Assembly (NCBI RefSeq): GCF_004521915.1
Contig: NZ_SDKD01000002.1
Span: 310,862 to 374,861, forward strand
Source: Brevibacillus migulae
GTDB taxonomy: Bacteria; Bacillota; Bacilli; Brevibacillales; Brevibacillaceae
Length of the DNA stretch: 64,000 nucleotides
Direction of reading: 5' to 3'
The position numbers and the translations under genes are program-made. The notes beneath the pieces are model-generated. The model made no database searches. It saw only the letters and a list, made by a program, of their open reading frames with translations, and was not told the DNA's origin. Positions 44,800 through 52,961 of the stretch are shown here, in pieces (position 1 is the stretch's first letter; each line of letters starts with the position of its first letter).

Positions 44800-45384
44800 G
44801 TGGATTTCGATAAAATCAAGGGAATCATCGAAGGCCTTCTTTTCATCTCTGGCGATGAAGGAATTGACGCCAAGCAAATTGCCGAAATCGTCGAGCTTTC
44901 CGAGGATTCGGTGATCGATCTCTTGGAGGATATGAAAGCCGATTTTCGCCGCAATGGAAGAGGGATTCAAATCGTGGAGGTAGCGAAGGCGTACCAATTG
45001 ACGACCTTGCCGGAGCATGTGCCTTACTTCGAGAAACTCGCCACCTCGCCGAGTCAGTCGACATTGTCGCAGGCCGCCCTGGAGACCCTCGCCATAATCG
45101 CGTACAAGCAACCATTGACCCGATCGGATATCGAGGAAATTCGCGGGGTGAAATGTGAAAAAGCGCTGCAGACGCTTCTGTCCAAGCAGTTGATTCGAGA
45201 AGCGGGAAGGGCGGAAGGGATTGGCCGGCCGATCTTGTATGCCACCACCAAAGATTTTTTGGAGCATTTCGGTTTGCGTTCCCTCGACGATTTGCCTGAG
45301 CCTCCCGTCAATTTGAATGTCGAAGAGGCGCGCAAGGAAGCGACCGCGCTTTTCTCCAGCCGAATAGACAAAGAAAACGACTAG
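44800..45384 (+). CDS. scpB: Segregation and condensation protein B
   Basis: Winged-helix partner of ScpA in condensin (194 aa). Two winged helices are visible: [19 protein letters not shown] at the start and [26 protein letters not shown] in the middle, followed by [27 protein letters not shown] start directly after the scpA stop, with AAGGAG upstream. Confidence 0.95.
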   Translation: MDFDKIKGIIEGLLFISGDEGIDAKQIAEIVELSEDSVIDLLEDMKADFRRNGRGIQIVEVAKAYQLTTLPEHVPYFEKLATSPSQSTLSQAALETLAIIAYKQPLTRSDIEEIRGVKCEKALQTLLSKQLIREAGRAEGIGRPILYATTKDFLEHFGLRSLDDLPEPPVNLNVEEARKEATALFSSRIDKEND

Positions 45385-45400
45385 TCACGGATTTGTTCCG

Positions 45401-45430
45401 GTACTATCTAAACACTCGTCCCCATATACT
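45401..45430 (+). promoter_or_regulatory. Possible SigE promoter of dacB-spmAB
   Basis: GTACTATC and CATATACT are 14 bp apart and end 42 bp before dacB. The -10 is fair and the -35 poor against the SigE consensus. SigE control of this operon is established in B. subtilis, which raises the likelihood. Confidence 0.35.
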
Positions 45431-45471
45431 TGTACCAATCGGGAAGTTTACCAAACGATGGGGAGGACGTT

Positions 45472-46653
45472 ATGAAGTACCTGAAGCGATTATCCGGCGT
45501 ACTCGTCGTTTTTCTTCTGTTGCAAGCCTTTTTGTTGCCCTTGGGAGAGACAAAAGCAGCCGAGGGAGCGCTAGGCATTTCCGCTGAAGCTGCTGCCCTG
45601 ATCGATGTCGCTTCCGGGCGCATTTTGTATCAGAAAAATGGCGACAAAAAAATGCGGATTGCCAGTCTGACCAAGACCATGACGGCGATTGTCGCGATAG
45701 AAGAAGGAAATTTGAAAGACGTCATCCAGATTCCAGACGAAGCGGTAGGGGTGGAAGGCTCCTCCATTTACCTGAGAAAGGGGGAGCGCTTGACGCTGGA
45801 GGAGCTGCTGTATGGTCTCATGCTTCGTTCCGGAAATGATGCCGCCACGGCCATCGCCATCCATATCGGCGGTTCGGTTCAAGGCTTTGCCTACAAGATG
45901 AACGAAAAGGCAGCCCTGATCGGAATGACGCATACCAATTTTATGAACCCACACGGACTTGACGACAGCAATATGCATTATTCCACTGCCAATGATATGG
46001 TGAAGCTATCGGCGTATGCCTTGAAAAACCCTACCTTTCGGCAAATCGTCTCGACCAAGGTGAAGAGCATCTCCTGGGAGGGAGAAAGCTGGGACAGACG
46101 TCTGCAGAACAAAAACAAGCTGCTGCATCTTTACGAGGGGGCTGATGGTGTAAAGACGGGTTACACCAAACTCGCCAAACGATGCCTGGCTTCATCTGCG
46201 ACCCGGGATGGACGCCAACTAGCCGCCATAACGCTAAATGCACCCGACGATTGGAACGACTCCATGAAAATGATGGACTGGGGGTTCCAGACGTTCAAAC
46301 CGACTAAGTTGGTGGGGAAGGGGGAAGCGATCGATCCGGATGCTCCTGTTTTCGCAAGTGAAGATCAGCTCCAATTGATCACCGAAAATGATTTTGTCTA
46401 TCCACTGACGAGATCCGAGACTACACAAGTCACGTCCAGAGTCAATCTGCTGCAGCCTCGGCTGGGCAAGCAAATGGTCGGCAAGCATGTTGGGTTTTTG
46501 CAAATCTATCTGGGGAATCAGCCGATTGGACAGATTCCGTTGACGGTAAAAGAAGCAGTGCCTACGCTGAAATCGCAGCTTGGCTTCCATGCGAAGGAGT
46601 CATTTTGGAGCAAGCTATGGCGGATAGCGGCGGGAGGCCTCCTCGATGCTTAA
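45472..46653 (+). CDS. dacB: Sporulation D-alanyl-D-alanine carboxypeptidase (PBP5*)
   Basis: A 393-residue mother-cell carboxypeptidase that limits cross-linking of spore cortex. A signal peptide (1-30) precedes Ser65-Leu-Thr-Lys68 (IASLTKTM), Ser120-Gly-Asn (LRSGND) and KTG in GVKTGYTKLA (about 226-228). A C-terminal beta domain and a short amphipathic tail (FWSKLWRIAAGGLL) follow. Start ATG 45472 after GGGGAGGACGTT. It overlaps spmA by 8 bp; dacB-spmA-spmB is the operon known from B. subtilis and distinguishes it from dacF at 30.6 kb. Confidence 0.93.
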   Translation: MKYLKRLSGVLVVFLLLQAFLLPLGETKAAEGALGISAEAAALIDVASGRILYQKNGDKKMRIASLTKTMTAIVAIEEGNLKDVIQIPDEAVGVEGSSIYLRKGERLTLEELLYGLMLRSGNDAATAIAIHIGGSVQGFAYKMNEKAALIGMTHTNFMNPHGLDDSNMHYSTANDMVKLSAYALKNPTFRQIVSTKVKSISWEGESWDRRLQNKNKLLHLYEGADGVKTGYTKLAKRCLASSATRDGRQLAAITLNAPDDWNDSMKMMDWGFQTFKPTKLVGKGEAIDPDAPVFASEDQLQLITENDFVYPLTRSETTQVTSRVNLLQPRLGKQMVGKHVGFLQIYLGNQPIGQIPLTVKEAVPTLKSQLGFHAKESFWSKLWRIAAGGLLDA

Positions 46654-47236
46654 CGTCATCTGGCTTGGACTCATCCTGATCAGCATCATCGTAGCAGCAT
46701 GGAATGGCAGGATTGAAGTGATCAACCAGGCAGCCTTTGAAGGGGCGAAAACCGGTGTCACCGTTGCATTCGGCCTCTTGAGTGTCATTGCTTTCTGGAT
46801 GGGCATGATGCGGATCGCAGAGAAGGCCGGATTGATGGAGCTGTTCGCAAAAGCATTGGCACCGATCGTCCGCCGGTTGTTCCCGGATATCCCCGATGGA
46901 CATCCAGCGCTTGGGTACATTTTGTCCAACATGAGTGCCAATCTGCTGGGACTCGGGAATGCTGCTACTCCAATGGGATTGAAAGCAATGGAGGAGCTGC
47001 AAAAGCTGAATCCGGATAAACAGACTGCCTCCCCAGCCATGTGTACCTTACTCGCGATCAATACCGCCAGCATCACTCTGATTCCGACCACCATGATTGC
47101 GATTCGGATGCAATATGGTTCAGCCAACCCGGTTGAGATCGTGGGCTCCACCCTGCTTGCCTCTTTTGCAGCGACAATTTTCGCAATCTTGCTGGATCGC
47201 TGGTACCGACATCGAACGAAACGTCGCTCGCGATAG
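46646..47236 (+). CDS. spmA: Spore maturation protein A
   Basis: A 196-residue nucleoside-recognition (Gate) domain membrane protein needed with SpmB for full spore core dehydration. Features are an N-terminal helix, GAKTGVTVAFGLLSVIAFWMG, and the conserved NMSANLLGLGNAATPMGLKAM, then LLAINTASITLIPTTMIAIR. The ATG lies within the end of dacB, so expression is coupled. Confidence 0.94.
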   Translation: MLNVIWLGLILISIIVAAWNGRIEVINQAAFEGAKTGVTVAFGLLSVIAFWMGMMRIAEKAGLMELFAKALAPIVRRLFPDIPDGHPALGYILSNMSANLLGLGNAATPMGLKAMEELQKLNPDKQTASPAMCTLLAINTASITLIPTTMIAIRMQYGSANPVEIVGSTLLASFAATIFAILLDRWYRHRTKRRSR

Positions 47237-47247
47237 GAGGAGAGAGT

Positions 47248-47781
47248 ATGGTTCAATGGGTCTCGCTGCTTTCCCTGTGGGCGATTCCGTTCCTGATCGC
47301 ATTTATTCTTGTCTATGGCTTGCACAAGCGTGTGCCCGTATATGAAAGCTTTGTGGAAGGGGCACGCGGAGGTCTGGTCACCGTCATCAAAATTTTGCCC
47401 CATTTGATCGCGATGATGGTCGCCATTACCATGTTTCGCATCTCTGGGGCTCTCGATTTGCTCCTGAAAGTCTTGGAGCCGTTCATCGAGTGGCTGCATA
47501 TCCCGGCCGAAATCGTTCCGCTTGCCTTGCTGCGCCCCCTATCGGGCACTGGGTCATTGGCGATCGCCACGGATATCATTGCGCAGTATGGCCCCGACTC
47601 GCTTCTGGGCAAGCTGGCGGCGACGATGCAGGGAAGTACAGACACGACGTTGTATGTACTGACCGTCTACTTTGGGGCGGTAGGAATCCGCAATGGCGCC
47701 TATGCGCTGAAGGTAGGACTGTGGTCAGATTTGGCTGGCGTAATTGCCTCGATCATTGTCGTCTATATGATCTTTCTCTGA
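47248..47781 (+). CDS. spmB: Spore maturation protein B
   Basis: A 177-residue partner of SpmA with the same Gate-type fold: FVEGARGGLVTVIKILPHLIAMMVA, then LRPLSGTGSLAIATDII and GSTDTTLYVLTVYFGAVGIR. Start ATG after AGGAGGAGAG, 11 bp after spmA. Ends at a terminator. Confidence 0.94.
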   Translation: MVQWVSLLSLWAIPFLIAFILVYGLHKRVPVYESFVEGARGGLVTVIKILPHLIAMMVAITMFRISGALDLLLKVLEPFIEWLHIPAEIVPLALLRPLSGTGSLAIATDIIAQYGPDSLLGKLAATMQGSTDTTLYVLTVYFGAVGIRNGAYALKVGLWSDLAGVIASIIVVYMIFL

Positions 47782-47782
47782 G

Positions 47783-47812
47783 AACTTCTCCGGATAGGGG
47801 AAGTTTTTTCCT
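47783..47812 (+). terminator. Terminator of dacB-spmAB
   Basis: AACTTCTCC pairs with GGGGAAGTT (one G-T pair) and is followed by TTTTTTCC. Confidence 0.8.
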
Positions 47813-47866
47813 TTTTGTTGTCCACACTGATAGAAATGGGTATGATGGGGAAGAGGTGAACCATAG

Positions 47867-48592
47867 ATGGAAAGACTGCAAAAAATCTTGGCGCAAGCAG
47901 GTGTTGCCTCTCGTCGCAAGTGTGAAGAATTAATCACACAAGGCAGGGTAAAAGTGAACGGAACGGTAACGACAGAATTAGGAACAAAGGTGGATCCGCA
48001 AAACGATGCCATTTTGGTGGATGACAAGCCGATCCATTTGGAAAAGCTGATTTATCTAATGCTGCATAAACCTACAGGTGTGATTACAAGCTTGCATGAT
48101 CCACAAGGGCGTCGAGTCGTGACTGACTTGTTGACGGATATCCCAGAGCGCGTGTATCCAGTAGGAAGACTGGATTATGATACATCGGGACTACTGCTAT
48201 TGACCAATGACGGCGAATTGGCCAACCGGATCGCCCATCCGTCCTTTGAGATCGACAAAGTGTACCGGGCATGGGTAAAAGGCACCCCTTCCAAAGAGGC
48301 GGTGAAAAAGCTGGCGACGGGCATACGTCTGGAAGACGGCATGACCTCTCCCGGGGAAGCAAGAGTGATTGAGCAGGAAGCACAGCGGACCCTCCTGGAG
48401 ATCACCATCCATGAAGGGCGAAACCGGCAAGTGCGCCGGATGTGTGAAGCGATCGGTCACCCGGTCTTGACACTGGAGCGGATCAGGCTGGGATTTTTGA
48501 CTTTGGCCGGGGTTAAAAGGGGAGAATATCGCCATTTGACCAAGGAAGAAGTAGAACGGTTAAAACGCGAGGTTGTACAAAAAACGCTGTGA
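47867..48592 (+). CDS. rluB: 23S rRNA pseudouridine synthase B
   Basis: A 241-residue RsuA/RluB-type pseudouridine synthase that modifies helix 89 region uridine of 23S rRNA. An S4 RNA-binding domain (ERLQKILAQAGVASRRKCEELI) leads into the catalytic domain with the nucleophilic Asp in VGRLDYDTSGLLLLTNDG and the EGRNRQVRRMCEAIGHPV motif. Start ATG after GAAGAGGTGAACCATAG. In B. subtilis rluB (ypuL) lies between spmB and resA, as here. Confidence 0.92.
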   Translation: MERLQKILAQAGVASRRKCEELITQGRVKVNGTVTTELGTKVDPQNDAILVDDKPIHLEKLIYLMLHKPTGVITSLHDPQGRRVVTDLLTDIPERVYPVGRLDYDTSGLLLLTNDGELANRIAHPSFEIDKVYRAWVKGTPSKEAVKKLATGIRLEDGMTSPGEARVIEQEAQRTLLEITIHEGRNRQVRRMCEAIGHPVLTLERIRLGFLTLAGVKRGEYRHLTKEEVERLKREVVQKTL

Positions 48593-48594
48593 TT

Positions 48595-48659
48595 GTTCGC
48601 ACATCGTTCAAAATTCGTTCATAAATCTGCCTTTGCTGCCATTTGCGGAACGCTATAAT
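48595..48659 (+). promoter_or_regulatory. resA promoter with three 11-bp-spaced half-sites
   Basis: A perfect TATAAT (48654-48659) with TTTGCT 16 bp upstream lies 39 bp before resA. Upstream, GTTCG (48595), GTTCA (48606) and GTTCA (48617) recur at exactly 11-bp spacing, ending about 45 bp before the predicted start of transcription. This is the layout of OmpR/PhoB-type response-regulator sites. ResD, encoded downstream, belongs to that family. Confidence 0.5.
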
Positions 48660-48697
48660 AAAAAGGTAGAACTACAGGAAATAGGGTGACCCGACAG

Positions 48698-49222
48698 ATG
48701 AACAAAAGCAATCGAACCTACGTCCGTATCGCGATCCTGGGTGTGTTGTTACTCGCCCTCGTATTCGCTTTATACTCAAGCATTGTAAAAGATCCCAATG
48801 TCGTAAAAGCAGGGAACGATGCCCCAAACTTCAGCTTGCCGCAATTGGACGGTCCGGCCATGAAGCTGTCAGATTTGAAGGGGAAAGCCGTAGTCCTCAA
48901 CTTTTGGGGAACCTGGTGCGAACCTTGCAAGGCAGAAATGCCCGCTTTGCAAAAACAGTATGATGCCCTAAAGGATAAAGGGCTGGTCGTGGTTGGGGTG
49001 AACATTGGAGAAACGCCGGTTGCGATCCAATCGTTTGTGAAGCAATACAACGTGTCGTTTCCGATTCTCCTTGACCGGGATCTGCAAATTACGAAGATGT
49101 ATCGAATTGGCCCGATTCCCACCACCTTTTTCATTGATCGGGATGGAGAGATTGAAGAAATTTTCATCGGACAGATGAACGACGCGATCATTTCACAAAA
49201 GGTGGCGAACATCCTGGAATAA
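48698..49222 (+). CDS. resA: Thiol-disulfide oxidoreductase ResA
   Basis: Membrane-anchored extracytoplasmic thioredoxin (174 aa) that reduces the CXXCH cysteines of apocytochrome c. TM anchor at about 10-28; the active site is Cys74-Glu-Pro-Cys77 (WGTWCEPCKAEMP), at the same numbers as B. subtilis ResA. The cis-Pro loop IGPIPTTFFID is present. Start ATG 48698 is preferred over GTG 48686, which lies on the ribosome site. First gene of resABC. Confidence 0.94.
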   Translation: MNKSNRTYVRIAILGVLLLALVFALYSSIVKDPNVVKAGNDAPNFSLPQLDGPAMKLSDLKGKAVVLNFWGTWCEPCKAEMPALQKQYDALKDKGLVVVGVNIGETPVAIQSFVKQYNVSFPILLDRDLQITKMYRIGPIPTTFFIDRDGEIEEIFIGQMNDAIISQKVANILE

Positions 49223-49235
49223 GTGAGGAAACAGC

Positions 49236-50867
49236 ATGGATACACGTAAATGTGAATGTGGACATACCAATCCAATCGGGACAATGCTTTGCGAGTCCTG
49301 TGGAAAGCCGGTCGATTTTCGGGACACGCATGACGCGCAGCAGCAAGCATTTCCTGACATGCGTTATGAGGGGATGGCCCGACGCTCGCAGACCTACTCG
49401 CGGACGATCATCGACCGGATCTGGAATTTTTTCTCCTCCGTAAAAGTAGCAATCTACTTGATTGTCATCACACTCATCGCTGCCGCGGTGGGGACGATAT
49501 TTCCGCAACAAATCTACATACCGGTGCCCGTCCCGACAGAAGCAGACGTGGCCAATTTCTATGCGGATACATATGGAAAGCTTGGTGAAGTCTACTACTT
49601 GCTAGGATTCCATAATTTGTATTCCTCCTGGTGGTTCGTGCTTCTGCTCGTGATGATCGGCACCTCGCTGGTCATCTGCAGTCTGGACCGGATCATTCCG
49701 CTGTATAAAGCGTTAAGCAAACCGCGTGTGAATCAGCACAGGTCGTTTTTAACAGGGCAAAGACTTTTCGGGGAGACCAGCTCGGAAGCAGCTGTTGACA
49801 CTGAAGCGTTCATGACAAAAGCGGCAGAGCAGCTGGGCAAAAAAGGCTATCGCATTTATCGCGAGGGCGACTCCCTAATGGCAGAGAAGGCTCGCTTCAG
49901 CAGATGGGGCCCTTATATCAACCATATCGGACTCATTCTCTTTCTGTTAGGTGTGCTGGCGCGTAATATTCCCGGATTCCATCTGGATCAATTCGTCTGG
50001 GTGCGTGAGGGACAAACTGTCGCCGTACCGGAAACGCCGTACTACGTGAAAAATGAAAACTATCAGACCGTTTATTGGGATGAAAATGAAATGGCCCAGA
50101 ACCTAGATCTGCAAGGGAAGGTTATCCCGAAAACGTATCGGACGGACGCCATTTTGTACTTGAATAAAAATGCGGATCTACCTGGTGCAGAACCGGATCT
50201 GGTAGAAATTCAAAAAGGGCCGATCGTTGTGAACCACCCGATGGTTTACGAGGATCTTGCCCTGTATCAATCAGGGGTAAGGGAAATGGAGCTCGGAGCT
50301 TTGAATTTTGTCCTGATTGACAGCAAAGCGGGGAACAAAGCATTGGGGAATCTGAAGCTGGATCTGTATTCACCCCAAACCGAGCAGCAGATCGGAAATG
50401 TGAAAGTGCGGGTGATCGAGTATTTCCCGGATTTCATCATGGGGACTGACGGAAAACCTGCTACGAAAAGCAATCAGCCGCAAAACCCGATGTTTGCACT
50501 CGAAATCTCCGCGGATAACGGAACCAAGGAAAAGCTTGTATACCTGCAGGGCGGCTTTATCTCCGATACCGAAAACCCTCGATATGCATTGGATATCAAG
50601 ATGCCGGATTTGATTGACATTACCGGTCTGATGGTGCGTAAGGACAAGGCGGTGCCGTTCATTTACTTCGGGGCGTTTATCTTCATGGTTGGGGTAGTGA
50701 TGGGCTCCTACTGGCAGCATCGACGCATCTGGGTCCATCGCGAAGATCAGCGCATTCTGATGGCTGGCCATACCAACAAAAACTGGTTTGGAATCCGCCG
50801 TGAAATGGAACACGTGATCAAAGCTTTGGAAATCCCGATACTCATCCAGGAAAAAGGCAAGTCCTAG
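49236..50867 (+). CDS. resB: Cytochrome c biogenesis protein ResB
   Basis: A 543-residue membrane component of the system II haem delivery and ligation complex. Helices lie at about 66-87, 120-142, 215-235 and 470-490, with a large external domain between the third and fourth. The conserved WWFVLLLVMIGTSLVICSLDRI stretch follows the second loop. The N-terminus carries an extra zinc-ribbon-like module: Cys6, Cys8, Cys19 and Cys22 in KCECGHTNPIG and LCESCGK. Start ATG 10 nt after GTGAGGAAAC, 13 bp after resA. Confidence 0.92.
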   Translation: MDTRKCECGHTNPIGTMLCESCGKPVDFRDTHDAQQQAFPDMRYEGMARRSQTYSRTIIDRIWNFFSSVKVAIYLIVITLIAAAVGTIFPQQIYIPVPVPTEADVANFYADTYGKLGEVYYLLGFHNLYSSWWFVLLLVMIGTSLVICSLDRIIPLYKALSKPRVNQHRSFLTGQRLFGETSSEAAVDTEAFMTKAAEQLGKKGYRIYREGDSLMAEKARFSRWGPYINHIGLILFLLGVLARNIPGFHLDQFVWVREGQTVAVPETPYYVKNENYQTVYWDENEMAQNLDLQGKVIPKTYRTDAILYLNKNADLPGAEPDLVEIQKGPIVVNHPMVYEDLALYQSGVREMELGALNFVLIDSKAGNKALGNLKLDLYSPQTEQQIGNVKVRVIEYFPDFIMGTDGKPATKSNQPQNPMFALEISADNGTKEKLVYLQGGFISDTENPRYALDIKMPDLIDITGLMVRKDKAVPFIYFGAFIFMVGVVMGSYWQHRRIWVHREDQRILMAGHTNKNWFGIRREMEHVIKALEIPILIQEKGKS

Positions 50868-50882
50868 CTAGGAGGGAAACTT

Positions 50883-52109
50883 TTGTTAATCACGGTCAGT
50901 AACTGGTTGCTCAATGCAGCCTTTATCCTTTATGTTATCTCCACGATTTTCTTTGTGGTCGCAGTTACAGGAAAACGGTGGTCGGGACGAGATCCGAAAG
51001 AGCATGAGCGCCGCTTTGGCGGGATTGCCTACACCATTGCTGTGCTGGGGTTTTTAGCCCAGGCTGGATACATCGTATGCCGCTGGATCGCTTCCGGCCA
51101 TAGTCCGACCAGCAACATGTTTGAATTCATGGCCTTCTTCGATTTCTGCATTATTTTGGCCTATCTGATCTTGTACCGGATCTACCGGATCACGGCATTG
51201 GGTGCTTTCGTCATTCCGTTGGGGATCATTATGCTGGCATATGCCTATGTATTCCCGAAAGAAGTAACCCCGTTGATCCCTGCGCTGCAAAGCTATTGGC
51301 TGCACATACACGTGACGACAGCTGCGCTGGGTGAAGGCGTGCTCTCCGTTGGGTTTGCCTCGGGACTCATGTATTTGATCCGTACGGTTTCCCAGGAGCG
51401 TGCGACGAAAAGCACGCGCTGGCTGGAAACAGTCATTGCGGTGGTACTGATGCTGATCGGTTTTATCCTCATGGATTCGACCTATGCCCGGTTGGATCAA
51501 AATACGGTATTTGAGATGCAGCAGCAGCAAATGGATGGCGCTGGACAAATGAAAAATGTGCAGGTGGAGTATACGCTTCCGGCTATCGTAGCGCCAAACG
51601 GGTCCACGATCATCAAGGAAGGTCCACTGACGCCGATCGGCGAAGCGCCTGCCTGGATGGAAGGGAAAGATGCTGCGCGCAAATTGAATACGATGATTTG
51701 GTCGGTACTTTCCGGTCTGGTCCTTTACGGAATCCTGCGTCTGATCCTGCGGAAGCGGATCGCTGCAGCCCTGCAGCCGTCCGTATCGGGGATTGATCCA
51801 GAGCTGCTGGATGAGATCAGCTATCGGGCTGTGGCGATCGGATATCCCATCTTTACCTTGGGAGCCTTGATTTTTGCCATGATTTGGGCAGAAGAGGCAT
51901 GGGGCCGCTTCTGGGGCTGGGATCCGAAAGAAACATGGGCGCTCATCGTCTGGCTCTTTTACAGTGCCTACTTGCATTTGCGCCTGTCACGCGGCTGGAT
52001 TGGGACCAAGTCAGCCTGGATGTCGGTTATCGGTTTTGTCATCATCTTGATTACACTCGTGGTCGTCAATCTGGTGATCGCGGGACTTCACTCCTATGCT
52101 GGCGTGTAA
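50883..52109 (+). CDS. resC: Cytochrome c biogenesis protein ResC
   Basis: A 408-residue CcsA/CcmC-type haem-handling membrane protein with about eight helices. The tryptophan-rich WWD motif is GRFWGWDPKETWALIVW (about residues 340-356); external histidines are in YWLHIHVTTAALGEG and LRLSRGW context. TTG start 6 nt after AGGAGGG. ResB-ResC form the complex that attaches haem to cytochrome c outside the membrane. Confidence 0.94.
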   Translation: MLITVSNWLLNAAFILYVISTIFFVVAVTGKRWSGRDPKEHERRFGGIAYTIAVLGFLAQAGYIVCRWIASGHSPTSNMFEFMAFFDFCIILAYLILYRIYRITALGAFVIPLGIIMLAYAYVFPKEVTPLIPALQSYWLHIHVTTAALGEGVLSVGFASGLMYLIRTVSQERATKSTRWLETVIAVVLMLIGFILMDSTYARLDQNTVFEMQQQQMDGAGQMKNVQVEYTLPAIVAPNGSTIIKEGPLTPIGEAPAWMEGKDAARKLNTMIWSVLSGLVLYGILRLILRKRIAAALQPSVSGIDPELLDEISYRAVAIGYPIFTLGALIFAMIWAEEAWGRFWGWDPKETWALIVWLFYSAYLHLRLSRGWIGTKSAWMSVIGFVIILITLVVVNLVIAGLHSYAGV

Positions 52110-52167
52110 AGGGTTGCTAACGGCATAGAACAACGTGGAGAATGCATTCTTCTTGATTTACTAACAG

Positions 52168-52195
52168 AAAAGCTGGTTGTTGTAACCAGCTTTTT
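52168..52195 (+). terminator. Terminator of resABC
   Basis: AAAGCTGGTT and AACCAGCTTT form a perfect 10-bp stem followed by a short T-run. It separates resABC from resDE; a TACAAT at 52216 may be part of a resD promoter. Confidence 0.85.
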
Positions 52196-52243
52196 GTGTA
52201 ACAGCTCTTATTTGTACAATGATCGTAAAAGAGGTGTCTAGCT

Positions 52244-52960
52244 ATGGAACAAATGGCACGCATTTTGGTTGTGGATGATGAGGAACGTATCAGAAGACTG
52301 TTGAAAATGTATCTGGAGCGGGAAAATTTCGAGATCGATGAGGCTGAGGATGGGGAGCAGGCGCTGGAGCTGGCTTTGAGGGAAGATTACAGCATCATTT
52401 TGCTTGATCTGATGCTGCCTGGCATGGATGGCATTGAAGTCTGCCAGCGCATTCGCGAGCAAAAAGCAACCCCGATCATCATGCTGACCGCAAAAGGCGA
52501 AGAAACCAATCGGGTCAATGGATTTGAAGCAGGAGCGGACGATTATGTCGTGAAGCCATTCAGTCCGCGTGAAGTCGTCTTCCGAGTAAAAGCGATTTTA
52601 CGCCGCTCATCCGCTACGGCTTATTTAAAAACGGAGGTGGCACCCAGCCATTCCGTGCTGGTGTTTGCCAATTTGACCATTGATCACGATGCGCACAAGG
52701 TGCTGGCAAGCGGTCAAGAAGTGAATTTGACCCCGAAAGAATACGAATTGCTGCATTACTTGGCCTTGTCACCAGACAAAGTGTTTACTCGGGAAGAACT
52801 GCTGAAGGATGTCTGGCATTATGACTTTTTCGGTGATCTGCGCACAGTGGATACCCATATCAAACGTTTGCGTGAAAAGCTGAATCGCGTCTCGCCGGAT
52901 GCCGCGCAAATGATCGCGACGGTATGGGGAGTCGGCTATAAATTAGAGGTGCCGAAGTAA
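52244..52960 (+). CDS. resD: Two-component response regulator ResD
   Basis: A 238-residue OmpR-family regulator. The receiver has Asp11/Asp12, phosphoacceptor Asp55 (IILLDLMLPG) and Lys in VVKPFS; the winged helix has LTPKEYELLHYLAL and the recognition region RTVDTHIKRLREKL. In B. subtilis ResD activates aerobic and anaerobic respiration genes including resABC. Start ATG after AAAGAGGTGTCTAGCT. resE starts 1 bp after its stop. Confidence 0.94.
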   Translation: MEQMARILVVDDEERIRRLLKMYLERENFEIDEAEDGEQALELALREDYSIILLDLMLPGMDGIEVCQRIREQKATPIIMLTAKGEETNRVNGFEAGADDYVVKPFSPREVVFRVKAILRRSSATAYLKTEVAPSHSVLVFANLTIDHDAHKVLASGQEVNLTPKEYELLHYLALSPDKVFTREELLKDVWHYDFFGDLRTVDTHIKRLREKLNRVSPDAAQMIATVWGVGYKLEVPK

Positions 52961-52961
52961 C

